Origin: an uncultured Eubacteriales bacterium
GTDB taxonomy: Bacteria > Bacillota > Clostridia > Christensenellales > Aristaeellaceae
Direction: 5' to 3'
DNA length: 64,000 nt
Assembly: GCA_902793325.1 (NCBI GenBank)
Contig: CADBCY010000011.1
Span: 1-64,000, forward strand
A program made the translations under genes and the position numbers. Each line of letters begins with the position of its first letter. Positions within the stretch are counted from its first letter, which is position 1. Shown here piece after piece: positions 1-8,472 of this stretch. A model generated the notes under the pieces. It was not told the origin of the DNA, searched no databases, and saw nothing but the letters and a program-made list of their open reading frames with translations.

Positions 1-15
1 TCTTTTGCTGCCCAT
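1..15 (-). CDS. Start of a truncated minus-strand gene
   Basis: A minus-strand ATG lies at 15 and opens a frame reading M-G-S-K-R before the window ends. It is preceded by a purine-rich ribosome binding site (AAGGGAAGGA) six bases upstream. Only five codons are visible, so neither the family nor the reality of the gene can be judged. It would be the next gene downstream of the secreted protein at 113-1009, separated from it by a hairpin. Confidence 0.3.
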
Positions 16-47
16 TTTCGTTCCTTCCCTTGGATTCATCCCATAAT

Positions 48-99
48 GAAGAGGCTGCCTCAATATGACCTCTTCAAGTCATTTTGAGACAGCCCCTTC
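48..99 (-). terminator. Long hairpin between two minus-strand genes
   Basis: The arms 48-63 and 84-99 form a 16-bp stem. Read as minus-strand RNA all 16 pairs form, two of them G-U wobbles; read as plus-strand RNA those two become A-C mismatches, so the structure fits minus-strand transcription. A short inner TGAC/GTCA pairing extends the stem. There is no good U-tract after it, so it may be a weak terminator or an RNA-stabilising hairpin. Confidence 0.5.
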
Positions 100-112
100 T
101 CGTCGCCAACCG

Positions 113-1009
113 TCAGTTGGTCAACAACTGTGCGGAGTTGATCATGTAGCGCATCACGTTGTACATCGACTGGTAGTCCTCGTAGGTGGCGCTGAAATGG
201 CCCACCACGATGGCCTTGCCGATCGCGCAGCCGATGATGAAGCCTTCGATCTCCGTCTCGCCCTGGTAGGCGAGGTAGGTGTTGGAGAACGCCCGGCGGC
301 CCATGAAGCTGTCCTCGGTGTTCACCTTGCCCGCCTGGAAGGAGGAGGACGAATACTGCTTGCTGACGACGCGCATGAAGCTCGTGAGCTGGTCCATCAG
401 CACATCCTTCTCCACGCTGTGGTCCATACGCTTGACGCTGATGGCGATGCGCGCGGGGAAGTCTCCGGCGTCCACGATCTCGCGGAAGCACACCGTGTGC
501 AGGCCGGGGATGTTCTCCCATGCCGAGGGATAGTTGAACGTGAAGCCCAGCGAGGCGTCCGTCAGCGCGGAAAACTGTATGCTGCTCACGTCCACCACGG
601 GCATGTCGGTAGGGAGGGGCATGCCGTCGTTGGCGGCGGCGATCTGGTTGGGCTCGGTGTCGTTGTCGAAGCGGATACCGGAGGGGTCATCGTCCGGCAG
701 GATGTCGCTGGCGTCCACGTAGTCGTCGTCCTGCGCTGCGCCCTCGCTCTCGCCGTCGTAGGTGATGCCGTCCGCCAGGTCGATGTCCTCCTGGGTGATC
801 TCGCTCTCGTTGGCGTCGTAGGTCTCCAGCGGTTCCACCGTGGGCAGGTTGAGCGCGTCGCTCTGGTCCACCTCGCCGTGGGCGCCCTCCTGCAGGATGG
901 CTTCGTCCGGCTCGAAGTTGGCGGCGGAAATATCGTCCTCCGCCAGCGCGGGGAAGAGCAGGCAGCAGGTCGCCAGGCCGGCGGACAGGATTCGCTTCAG
1001 GTGATTCAA
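113..1009 (-). CDS. Secreted or exported protein of unknown function
   Basis: This 298-residue protein has an N-terminal signal peptide (basic start, hydrophobic stretch, ALA cleavage motif near residue 23), so it is probably exported. Residues about 25-130 are rich in Asp and Glu and look disordered. The C-terminal half, from about residue 150, contains a G-F-T-F-N-Y-P-S-A-W segment like that of PsbP-like or surface lipoprotein folds. I do not recognise a defined family. The start is TTG at 1009, chosen because GGAAGGAG lies nine bases upstream and no ATG fits. It follows murC by 28 bp on the same strand and is probably co-transcribed with it. A cell-envelope role is inferred from the signal peptide and neighbour only. 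Confidence 0.8.
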   Translation of the reverse strand: MNHLKRILSAGLATCCLLFPALAEDDISAANFEPDEAILQEGAHGEVDQSDALNLPTVEPLETYDANESEITQEDIDLADGITYDGESEGAAQDDDYVDASDILPDDDPSGIRFDNDTEPNQIAAANDGMPLPTDMPVVDVSSIQFSALTDASLGFTFNYPSAWENIPGLHTVCFREIVDAGDFPARIAISVKRMDHSVEKDVLMDQLTSFMRVVSKQYSSSSFQAGKVNTEDSFMGRRAFSNTYLAYQGETEIEGFIIGCAIGKAIVVGHFSATYEDYQSMYNVMRYMINSAQLLTN

Positions 1010-1037
1010 GGTTGAAAACTCCTTCCGTTCCCGCCGC

Positions 1038-2432
1038 TCACCGGACGGTGTCGCCGTGCAGGGCGATCTGCTCGTTCAGCAGGTCGATGTTGCCGCAGCC
1101 GTGGCTGATCATCAGGTCGCCGGGCTGCCAGTGGGCGCGCAGGTAGGCTTCCGCGTCGTCGAAGGTGGGGGTGTGGGTGACGTGCACGCCGCGCGCCCGG
1201 ATGGGCTCGAGCAGCATCTGCGAATTGATGTCGCCGGGATCAACCTCCCGCGCGCCCATGATGTCCGTGATCAGCAGCTCGTCCACCCCGTCGAAGGTGG
1301 TCACGAAGGCGTCGAACAGCGTCTTGGTGCGGGAATAGGTATGGGGCTGCCAGACCGACCAGAGCCGCCCGTGGGGCTGCATGGAGGCGATCTTCAGCGC
1401 GTTCTTGATTTCCGCGGGGTTGTGGCCGTAATCGGTATAGCACTTCACGCCGTCGGTAACGCTGGTGAGCTCGAAGCGCCGGTGCGCGCCGACGTAGCCG
1501 GCGAGCGCCTCGGAGACCTTCGCCATCTCCAGACCGCGGATGTGCGACGCGCAGATGACCGCGAGGGCGTCCAGCATATTGGCTTCGCTGGCCACGTTCA
1601 GCCTAAAGTCGCCCAGCGCCTCGCCGTTCAATACGGCGGTGAAGCTCGCGCAGCCGCGCTCGTCGTAGGTCAGGTTTTCGGGCCGAAGCATGCAATCCTC
1701 GCCCAGGCCGTAGGTCATGAAATTGCAGCCGGCGTTTTCCGCCACCCTGCGGGCGCGGAAGTCGTCGCCCCAGGCGATGCACCAGCCGTGCTTCGGCAGC
1801 AGCGCCGCGTACCTGGCGAAGGTCGCCTCGATGTCGTCGATGTCCTTGAAGTAATCCAGGTGATCCTCGTCGATGTTCGTGATGATGGCGACAGTCGGCT
1901 TGAAATGCAGGAAGCTGCCGTGGAACTCGCACGCCTCGCAGATGAAGTCGCGGTGATCGCCCTTTCGGGTGGAGCCGCCGATGAAGTCCAACTCGCCGCC
2001 GATGTGGACGGTGGGGTCGGCCCCGGCCTGCAGGAATGCCTGCGCCAGCATGGCGGTGGTGGTGGTCTTTCCATGGGTGCCGCTGACGCCGACGGCGAAT
2101 TCATAGCCCTCCATCAGCTGGCCGATCAGGTCGCACCGCTCGATCTGGGGAATGCCCAGCCGCGCGGCCTCGCGGCGCTCCGCGTTTTCCGGGCCGATGG
2201 CGGCGGAGTACACGATAGCGCTGGCGCCGCGCACGTTTGCCGCGTCGTGGCCGATGTGCACGGGAATGCCCTTTTCCTCCAGGTGCTCGGTCTTGTGGGA
2301 GCGGGTGTTGTCCGAGCCGGTGACCTCGAAGCCCAGTTCGCTGAGCAGCCCGGCCAGGCCGGACATGGAGCTCCCGCCGATGCCGATGAAGTGGACGCGC
2401 TTGCCCTGGTGGTCGAATATATTGTCTGCCAT
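1038..2432 (-). CDS. murC: UDP-N-acetylmuramate--L-alanine ligase
   Basis: MurC adds L-alanine to UDP-MurNAc with ATP, the first peptide step of cytoplasmic peptidoglycan synthesis. The 464-residue product shows the Mur-ligase layout. There is an N-terminal Rossmann UDP-binding motif (HFIGIGGSSMSG, 14-25), the ATP P-loop GTHGKTTTT (118-126), the central NIDEDHLDYF segment, and a C-terminal domain with YTDYGHNPAEI and QPHTYSRTK. Length matches the family. The ATG at 2432 is preferred over upstream in-frame starts because GGGAGG sits just upstream of it. A sigma-A promoter lies at 2481-2509, divergent from purR. The related ligase Mpl is less likely given length and context. Confidence 0.95.
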   Translation of the reverse strand: MADNIFDHQGKRVHFIGIGGSSMSGLAGLLSELGFEVTGSDNTRSHKTEHLEEKGIPVHIGHDAANVRGASAIVYSAAIGPENAERREAARLGIPQIERCDLIGQLMEGYEFAVGVSGTHGKTTTTAMLAQAFLQAGADPTVHIGGELDFIGGSTRKGDHRDFICEACEFHGSFLHFKPTVAIITNIDEDHLDYFKDIDDIEATFARYAALLPKHGWCIAWGDDFRARRVAENAGCNFMTYGLGEDCMLRPENLTYDERGCASFTAVLNGEALGDFRLNVASEANMLDALAVICASHIRGLEMAKVSEALAGYVGAHRRFELTSVTDGVKCYTDYGHNPAEIKNALKIASMQPHGRLWSVWQPHTYSRTKTLFDAFVTTFDGVDELLITDIMGAREVDPGDINSQMLLEPIRARGVHVTHTPTFDDAEAYLRAHWQPGDLMISHGCGNIDLLNEQIALHGDTVR

Positions 2433-2480
2433 GGTACGGCCTCCCATAGATGCATTTGCAAAAATGAAACGGATCATCTT

Positions 2481-2509
2481 ATTATATGTCAAATCGCCCG
2501 ATCCTGCAA
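2481..2509 (-). promoter_or_regulatory. Sigma-A promoter of murC
   Basis: On the minus strand TTGCAG (2509-2504) and TATAAT (2486-2481) are separated by 17 bp. The start point would lie near 2474, giving a leader of about 40 nt before the murC ATG. Confidence 0.75.
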
Positions 2510-2565
2510 GCGCATCCGTTGTCCTCGCGCGAAATGAAGGTTAAAACTTTTGGATAAGGCTGAAA

Positions 2566-2594
2566 TTGACAGAATTTCACGACAAAGCTAACAT
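2566..2594 (+). promoter_or_regulatory. Sigma-A promoter of purR
   Basis: TTGACA (2566-2571) and TAACAT (2589-2594) are spaced by 17 bp, giving a start point near 2601, about 49 nt before the purR ATG. The first PurBox-like site begins within the -10 element. Confidence 0.75.
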
Positions 2595-2636
2595 TTCCGA
2601 ATTATAATTGGATATATCAGAAAAATATTCGGAATT
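2593..2636. promoter_or_regulatory. Pair of PurBox-like PurR operator sites
   Basis: Site 1 (2593-2605) and site 2 (2624-2636, opposite orientation) each match the Bacillus PurBox consensus AWWWCCGAACWWT at 12 of 13 positions, with the same deviation (T for the C after CCGAA). They form an inverted pair separated by 18 bp, close to the 16-17 bp known in B. subtilis. Site 1 overlaps the -10 and start point of the purR promoter, so autorepression is likely. Confidence 0.75.
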
Positions 2637-2649
2637 GAGGAAGCCACGC

Positions 2650-3471
2650 ATGGAGAAGATCAAGCGCAGCGAGCGCCTGGGCGCAATGACCCGTATCCTG
2701 ATGGACACGCCGAACCGCATCCACACCCTCGGGGAGTTCTGCGAGCTGTTCGGCGCGGCAAAGTCGACGATCAGTGAGGACATCGACCTGGTGAGCTCGT
2801 CCTTTTCGCGGTTTGACCTCGGGCGCATCGAAACGGTGGCCGGCGCCGCGGGCGGCGTGCGCTATCGCGCCATCCCCAGCCCCGCGAAGATTCGCCGCGT
2901 TCTGAACGATCTCTCCGAGAAGCTGGCCGAACCGGGCCGCATGCTTCCCGGCGGATTCCTCTACACCTCCGACGTGTCCGCCGACAGCGGCATCGCGCAG
3001 GCGATGGGGGAGATCCTGGCCGCGCAGTATTACGACCGCCAGCCCCACTTCGTGCTCACCATGGAGACCAAGGGCATTCCCATCGCGCTGATGACGGCCC
3101 GCATGCTGGACGTGCCGCTGGTCATCGCCCGCAGGGACAGCCGCGCTTACGAGGGCAGCGCCGTGAAGATCAATTACATCGCCGGCGGCGGCAACGACCG
3201 CATCGAGACGATGGCCCTGGCGCGCCGCGCCGTATCCCCGGGCCAGCGCGCGCTGATCATCGACGACTTCATGAAGGGCGGCGGCACGCTGCAGGGCATG
3301 GTGGACATGATGAAGGAGTTCCTGGCGGAGGTCGTGGGCGTGGGCGTCATGATCTCCACGGCGGAACCGGCGGTGAAGCGCATCGAGGGCGTGAAATCGC
3401 TGCTCACGCTGGAGGGATTCGACAAGAAGACCGGGCGCGCGATCATCCATCCCGACAAGAGCTACCTGTGA
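2650..3471 (+). CDS. purR: Pur operon repressor PurR
   Basis: PurR is the purine repressor of Gram-positive bacteria. It binds PurBoxes through an N-terminal winged helix and is released by PRPP, which binds its phosphoribosyltransferase-like domain. The 273-residue product matches the family: residues 1-70 form the winged helix (KSTISEDIDLV, then VAGAAGGVRY), and the PRPP loop IIDDFMKGGGT lies near residue 205. The start at 2650 is chosen for the GAGGAAG ribosome site; an upstream in-frame ATG at 2608 has none and lies in the operator. No purine biosynthesis gene is in the window, so its wider regulon is elsewhere. upp follows with its own promoter. Confidence 0.93.
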   Translation: MEKIKRSERLGAMTRILMDTPNRIHTLGEFCELFGAAKSTISEDIDLVSSSFSRFDLGRIETVAGAAGGVRYRAIPSPAKIRRVLNDLSEKLAEPGRMLPGGFLYTSDVSADSGIAQAMGEILAAQYYDRQPHFVLTMETKGIPIALMTARMLDVPLVIARRDSRAYEGSAVKINYIAGGGNDRIETMALARRAVSPGQRALIIDDFMKGGGTLQGMVDMMKEFLAEVVGVGVMISTAEPAVKRIEGVKSLLTLEGFDKKTGRAIIHPDKSYL

Positions 3472-3480
3472 GTTTTGTAA

Positions 3481-4206
<726 letters not shown>

Positions 4207-4220
4207 TCCGATTCAATGAT

Positions 4221-4264
4221 TCGCGCGGCGGGAACGTTGCTTTTCCGCCGCGCGATTGTTATTT
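4221..4264 (+). terminator. Rho-independent terminator of upp
   Basis: An 11-bp perfect GC-rich stem (4221-4231 with 4245-4255) is followed by TTGTTATTT. It ends 15 bp before the rsmA start, so rsmA depends on read-through or on a promoter not recognised here. Confidence 0.85.
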
Positions 4265-4279
4265 CCGCTGGAGGACCCC

Positions 4280-5152
4280 ATGTCAGAATTCAGAGACGTA
4301 TCCCCGGAACTGCGCGCCCGGCTCGCGCTGGAGCGCTGCGGCTTTCATCATACCCATTCCCTGGGACAGAACTTCATACTGGACGAGCGGCTGCTCGGCC
4401 GCCTGCTGGACGATTGCGCCGTCGCCCCCGACGACAACGTGCTTGAGATCGGCCCCGGCGCGGGCGTGATGACCCGCCTCATCGCCATGCGGGCGAAGGC
4501 GGTGCTGGCGGTGGAGATCGACCGCGGCCTCGAGCCGGTGCTCGACGAGATGCTGGGCGACCTCGACAACGCGCGCGTGCTGTACCGGGACTTCATGAAG
4601 GCGGACGTGGCGCGCGTGGCGGGGGAGGCCTTCGGCGGCGAACCGTACCGCGTGATCGCCAACCTGCCGTATTACATCACCGCGGACATCCTGCTGCGCC
4701 TGGTGAACTGCGAGCGCCCGCCGGAGAGCATATGCATCATGGTGCAGAGGGAAGCGGCGGAGCGGATCATGTCCGAGCCGGGCAGCAAGCAGTGGTGTGC
4801 GCTGGCGGCGAACCTGCGCTTCTATGGCGCGGCCAGCGTGCTGGAGGAGGTGCCGGCGGACGCATTCGATCCGCCGCCCCACGTGACAAGCTGCTTTATC
4901 CGCATCGACCGGCAAGCGTCGCCGGAGGTCGCCCCGAAGGACCGCGCGCTGTTCCTGCGGGTGGTCAACGCCGCCTTTGCCATGCGCCGAAAGACACTGG
5001 CCAACAACCTGAAGGCCGCCTTTGGGCTGGATCAGGGCGCCGCGGCGGACGTCCTCGAGCGGGCCGGGCTCGACGTTCGGGTGCGCGGCGAGGTGCTGAC
5101 GCTTTCGGAGCTGTGCCGCGTGGCCGATCTCCTGGCGGAATCCGAAGGATGA
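4280..5152 (+). CDS. rsmA: 16S rRNA (adenine1518/1519-N6)-dimethyltransferase
   Basis: RsmA (KsgA) dimethylates two adjacent adenines in helix 45 of 16S rRNA during small-subunit maturation, using SAM. The 290-residue product carries the early SLGQNFILDE segment, the SAM motif LEIGPGAGVMTR (near 55-66), and the NLPYYIT catalytic motif (near 127-133), with the usual C-terminal helical domain. The ATG at 4280 is chosen because TGGAGGA lies just upstream; an in-frame ATG at 4256 lacks one. It is expressed behind the upp terminator and is itself closed by the terminator at 5177. Confidence 0.96.
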   Translation: MSEFRDVSPELRARLALERCGFHHTHSLGQNFILDERLLGRLLDDCAVAPDDNVLEIGPGAGVMTRLIAMRAKAVLAVEIDRGLEPVLDEMLGDLDNARVLYRDFMKADVARVAGEAFGGEPYRVIANLPYYITADILLRLVNCERPPESICIMVQREAAERIMSEPGSKQWCALAANLRFYGAASVLEEVPADAFDPPPHVTSCFIRIDRQASPEVAPKDRALFLRVVNAAFAMRRKTLANNLKAAFGLDQGAAADVLERAGLDVRVRGEVLTLSELCRVADLLAESEG

Positions 5153-5176
5153 CAGGTAGAGCGACGAACAAAGCAA

Positions 5177-5209
5177 GGCGGGGGCACTCGATGAGCGCCC
5201 CCGCCGTTT
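5177..5209. terminator. Terminator between convergent rsmA and the ROK gene
   Basis: A 9-bp perfect stem GGCGGGGGC (5177-5185) with GCCCCCGCC (5197-5205) is followed by GTTTA on the plus strand. It sits between two convergent genes and may serve both. Confidence 0.75.
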
Positions 5210-5240
5210 ACATCGGCCCGTGACAGCCATGGATACAGGT

Positions 5241-6473
5241 TCAATAGGTGATCGTAAACGCCTTGTCCAGGTAGTAGTGCGCGAAGCCGACGCTTTCCGC
5301 GTCGGGGCCTGCGCCCGCGTAATTGAGGCTCATGCGGTTGCTCAACGAGAAGGTCCTCCCGCGGATGTACTCCCGCAGGCGCATCAGGAAGCGTTCGCCC
5401 AGCGCTTCGATCCCGCCGCCGAGGGCGATGTTCAGTATGCCCGTGGCGCAGATCATGTTGTACACGCCGAAGGACAAGAGCTCCGAGATCTGGCGAAGCA
5501 CCTCGTCCACCTCCGCGACGTCACGGTAGCCCGATACCATTTCCTCAAAGCTCTGCGGCTGGGCCAGCCCGCACTCGGCGCAGCGCGCCTGCACGGCGTC
5601 CAATATGGCGTTCAGATTGACGTAGCGCTCCAGGCAGCCGCGGTTGCCGCAGGGGCAGGGCTTTCCCCGGTAGTCGATGGTCATGTGGCCGATTTCGCCG
5701 GCGGTGTGGTAGGAGCCGGAGACGATGTCCCCCTTGTAGATGATCGAAGCGCCGACGCCGTCGCCGATGTTGATGTAGAGCAGGTCCCGCGCCTGCGGAT
5801 TGCCGGGGTTCGCGGCGTCCAGGAATTTCTGCTCCGCGTAGGCGAGGCAGACGGAGGAGTTCTCGATGTAGACGGGGATGCCGATGCGCTCCTCGAAGGT
5901 GCGCATGGAGGTCTCGGAGAATTCCACCCGGATGGACGTGGTCATCGAGAACAGGTGCTCGTCCGGCAGGTAGACGCCGGGGATGCAGATGCCGACGCAC
6001 ATCGTGCGCGCGGGATCAAAACGGCGCGAGCGGGTTTTCAGGATCTCCTCGAACTTGCGCGCGTAGCAATCGCCGGCGTCGGCGTCCGTGCACCGGGAGG
6101 AATCGAACTCCACGAAGATCTGCTCCAGCACCTCGCAGCGCAGGTTCAGCAGCGTGAACGCGATGCCGCGCATGCTGAGCGAAAACACGGCGATGTGCCT
6201 CGCGTCCGCATTGAATTCAAGACGAATCGGCCGGCGGCCAGGTTGTGCCGTCGGCTTCGGACCGGTTTCAGCAATAAACCCGCGCTCGTGGAGCTCCTCC
6301 ACGAGCACCGAAACACTGGTCGCGCTCAACTCCATGGCGCGCACCAGCTCCGCGCGTGACTCACAGGCGCCGCTTCGCAGGAAATCGAAGATGCGCTTGA
6401 TGTTCGTCTCCTTGACGCACTGCTGATAGGTTAGGCTGGGAGGCACTGACCTGTGCCCGGATAAGTAAAGCAT
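5241..6473 (-). CDS. ROK family transcriptional regulator (NagC/XylR type)
   Basis: This 410-residue protein has an N-terminal winged helix (about 15-85, with SRAELVRAMELSATSVSVLVEEL split over two helices) and a C-terminal ROK sugar-kinase fold. The ROK cysteine motif CPCGNRGCLERY is present and would bind structural zinc. Such proteins repress sugar-utilisation operons and are released by the sugar or its phosphate. The start at 6473 is chosen for the near-perfect AAGGAGG upstream; the frame remains open for 43 more codons through the leader. No sugar genes adjoin it, so its target is unknown. It has its own promoter about 100 bp upstream. A pure glucokinase is excluded by the added helix-turn-helix. 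Confidence 0.85.
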   Translation of the reverse strand: MLYLSGHRSVPPSLTYQQCVKETNIKRIFDFLRSGACESRAELVRAMELSATSVSVLVEELHERGFIAETGPKPTAQPGRRPIRLEFNADARHIAVFSLSMRGIAFTLLNLRCEVLEQIFVEFDSSRCTDADAGDCYARKFEEILKTRSRRFDPARTMCVGICIPGVYLPDEHLFSMTTSIRVEFSETSMRTFEERIGIPVYIENSSVCLAYAEQKFLDAANPGNPQARDLLYINIGDGVGASIIYKGDIVSGSYHTAGEIGHMTIDYRGKPCPCGNRGCLERYVNLNAILDAVQARCAECGLAQPQSFEEMVSGYRDVAEVDEVLRQISELLSFGVYNMICATGILNIALGGGIEALGERFLMRLREYIRGRTFSLSNRMSLNYAGAGPDAESVGFAHYYLDKAFTITY

Positions 6474-6573
6474 GGTATACCTCCTTCGCACACAATCCAA
6501 GCTCAATGACGAAGATCGGCATGCTGGGTCGCTAGTCCGGGCGCATATGGCTGCCCCAGGTTCAGTTTTTTCA

Positions 6574-6602
6574 ATCATATCATAGATTCTCGGAAAACGC
6601 AA
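6574..6602 (-). promoter_or_regulatory. Sigma-A promoter of the ROK regulator, with AT-rich upstream tract
   Basis: On the minus strand TTGCGT (6602-6597) and TATGAT (6579-6574) are spaced by 17 bp. The tract 6603-6660 just upstream is strikingly AT-rich, with repeated TATTATAATATAATATTA-like sequence, and may act as an UP element or binding region. The leader to the ATG at 6473 is about 95 nt; I see no riboswitch in it. Confidence 0.65.
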
Positions 6603-6675
6603 TAAGGTTTCATGTATTATAATATAATATTATCTATATGTAAAACAGATTTTGGGAATATCAACATAAACTTTA

Positions 6676-6712
6676 CCAAAAACAGGCCGCGCGCAGTTCT
6701 GCGCGCGGCCTG
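6676..6712 (-). terminator. Rho-independent terminator of the peroxiredoxin gene
   Basis: A perfect 13-bp stem (6683-6695 with 6700-6712) with a 4-nt loop is followed on the minus strand by TTTTTGG. It lies downstream of the stop codon at 6745. Confidence 0.9.
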
Positions 6713-6744
6713 TCGGCTTGAAAGCAGACGCCCCGAAGCACCGT

Positions 6745-7197
6745 TTACAGCGCTTCCAGGACCTGCTGCGGGTTGTCCGCCGCCTTCACGTTGCCCATGG
6801 CGCGGCGGATGACGCCTTCCTCATCGATGAGGTAGGTGGTTCGCACGACGCCCATGGTGACCTTGCCGTAGTTCTTCTTTTCCTTCCACACGTCGTAGGC
6901 CTGTATGACTTCCTTCCCGACATCCGCGAGCAGGGTGAAGGGGAGGCCGAACTTCTCCTCAAAGCGCTTGTGCGAGGCGACGCTGTCCTTGCTGACGCCC
7001 AGGATCACCGCGCCCTTCTCCCGAAACTGGGGCATCAGGTCCCTGAAGTTGCACGCCTGCTTCGTGCAGCCGGCGGTGTTGTCCTTGGGGTAGAAGTAAA
7101 GCACGACCTTCCGGCCGCGGTAGTCCGACAGCGAGTGATTCTCGCCGTTCTGGTCCGGCAGGGTGAATTCCGGGGCCAGCGTTCCGATTTCCAGCAT
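6745..7197 (-). CDS. bcp: Peroxiredoxin, Bcp/PrxQ type
   Basis: This is a thiol peroxidase reducing H2O2 and organic hydroperoxides in the cytoplasm, recycled by thioredoxin. The 150-residue length is typical. The peroxidatic cysteine is C44 in the context YPKDNTAGC, and C49 is placed where PrxQ enzymes have the resolving cysteine, so an atypical two-Cys mechanism is likely. It is a single-gene unit with its own promoter (7237-7265), AAGGAGG ribosome site and terminator. Together with the rubrerythrin at 55.6 kb it indicates an anaerobe's peroxide defence. Confidence 0.93.
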   Translation of the reverse strand: MLEIGTLAPEFTLPDQNGENHSLSDYRGRKVVLYFYPKDNTAGCTKQACNFRDLMPQFREKGAVILGVSKDSVASHKRFEEKFGLPFTLLADVGKEVIQAYDVWKEKKNYGKVTMGVVRTTYLIDEEGVIRRAMGNVKAADNPQQVLEAL

Positions 7198-7236
7198 GCA
7201 GAGGACCTCCTTTGTCGCAAGTTTGCCTGCGTCCCC

Positions 7237-7265
7237 ATTGTACCCGAAAAAGACGGCGAAGGCAA
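7237..7265 (-). promoter_or_regulatory. Sigma-A promoter of the peroxiredoxin gene
   Basis: On the minus strand TTGCCT (7265-7260) and TACAAT (7242-7237) have 17-bp spacing. Its -35 lies only four bases from the -35 of the divergent yprB promoter, so the two polymerases would compete. Confidence 0.75.
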
Positions 7266-7269
7266 GTAC

Positions 7270-7298
7270 TTGACTTCATAACGCAACGTCGCTAAAAT
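7270..7298 (+). promoter_or_regulatory. Sigma-A promoter of the yprB-DUF6062 gene run
   Basis: TTGACT (7270-7275) and TAAAAT (7293-7298) are 17 bp apart, followed by GAAAGGTG and the ATG at 7316. It probably drives the genes through 12079, since none has an obvious promoter in the gaps. Confidence 0.7.
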
Positions 7299-7315
7299 AG
7301 TAGAAAGGTGATCGT

Positions 7316-8458
7316 ATGCCATCAGGATTAAGGGCGCGGCTGAGCGCGATGAAGGTCTCTTCGCCCGGGCCGGCGCCACGGGCGGGAAGGGGCGGCGTGC
7401 GCGTGGAGACCCGCCGGACGCCGCTGGACGAACGCATCTATGCGCTCCCGCCGGTGGGCCTGCGCAGGCTCGGCTGGAGCGGGCGGGCATTCGACATCCG
7501 CAAATGCCTCTTCCTGGATACGGAGACCACGGGCCTGTCCGGCGGGGCGGGCACGGTGGCCTTTCTGGTGGGCGTGGGCTGGGTGGACGGCGACGCGCTG
7601 GTGACCGAGCAGTACCTGCTGCGCGAGTACGCCGACGAACCGGAGCTGTTGCACCGCCTTGCGGAGCGCATGGACGCCTTCGACTGCGTGTGTACCTTCA
7701 ACGGAAGGAACTTCGACATGCCGCTCCTGGAGGCGCGGTTCACCATGTGCCGCATGCGCGACCGCTGGCGCGACCTTGAAAACCTCGACCTGCTGCATCC
7801 GGCCCGCAGGGTATGGAAGATGCGCATGGGCAGTTGTCGGCTGTCCAGGATCGAGGAGATCATACTGGGCACGCCCCGCGAAGGCGACCTGCCCGGCAGC
7901 GAGGTGCCCCGGCGCTTCTTTGAATACCTGAAGACGGGCGACGAGGCGTTGCTGGAGGACATCATCGATCACAACCGGCAGGACATCGCCACACTCGCCG
8001 CGCTGCTGGTGCGGCTGTGCGACGTCAACGCGCGGCCCGGAAGCCTGACGGACCAGCGGGATCAGTTCAGCATGGGCAAGGCGCTGGAGCGCATGGGGGA
8101 GCTTACCCCCGCGCGCGACATGTACCGCGTTTCCGCCGTGCCGCGCCCCGCGGGCACGCTCGCCAGCCTCGGCAGCGAGCGCATTTGCGGCATGGCGAAC
8201 TGGCGGCTCTACCACATCCACCGCAGATCCGCGGACTGGGACGCTGCGCGGCAGGTGCTCGAACAGATGCTTCGCCGCAGGCAGTTGCCGGGGCAGGTGT
8301 GCGTGGAGCTCTCCAAGCTCTTCGAGCACCGCTTCAAGGATTACGGGCGCGCGCTCGAATACGCCGCGCAGGCGGCGCAGTACCCGGACGCAGAGCCGGC
8401 GGAGGCGCTGCAGCGGCGCATCGACCGCATCAAGCGCAAGCAGAACGACAACCCCTGA
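7316..8458 (+). CDS. YprB-type ribonuclease H-like exonuclease with TPR-like tail
   Basis: Residues about 60-235 form a DEDD-type RNase H-like domain. FLDTETTG supplies the first two acids, FNGRNFDMPLL the third, and HNRQDIATL the last, with its His four residues before the Asp. This matches the YprB family, a predicted 3'-5' exonuclease of unclear substrate. The 140-residue C-terminal part has helical repeats resembling TPRs and may bind partners. An Arg-rich N-terminal extension of about 40 residues precedes the domain. It is first in a run of six plus-strand genes and is followed 14 bp later by a TPR protein. Physiological role unknown. Confidence 0.82.
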   Translation: MPSGLRARLSAMKVSSPGPAPRAGRGGVRVETRRTPLDERIYALPPVGLRRLGWSGRAFDIRKCLFLDTETTGLSGGAGTVAFLVGVGWVDGDALVTEQYLLREYADEPELLHRLAERMDAFDCVCTFNGRNFDMPLLEARFTMCRMRDRWRDLENLDLLHPARRVWKMRMGSCRLSRIEEIILGTPREGDLPGSEVPRRFFEYLKTGDEALLEDIIDHNRQDIATLAALLVRLCDVNARPGSLTDQRDQFSMGKALERMGELTPARDMYRVSAVPRPAGTLASLGSERICGMANWRLYHIHRRSADWDAARQVLEQMLRRRQLPGQVCVELSKLFEHRFKDYGRALEYAAQAAQYPDAEPAEALQRRIDRIKRKQNDNP

Positions 8459-8472
8459 AGGGTGGAGACGAT

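Noticed and set aside
5241..6473. Glucokinase annotation for the ROK protein
   Set aside because: The N-terminal winged helix makes it a ROK regulator; sugar kinases of the family lack it.
8017..8472. N-terminal extension of the TPR protein frame
   Set aside because: The frame is open upstream inside yprB, but the residues are low-complexity and the ribosome site and TPR homology begin at 8473.
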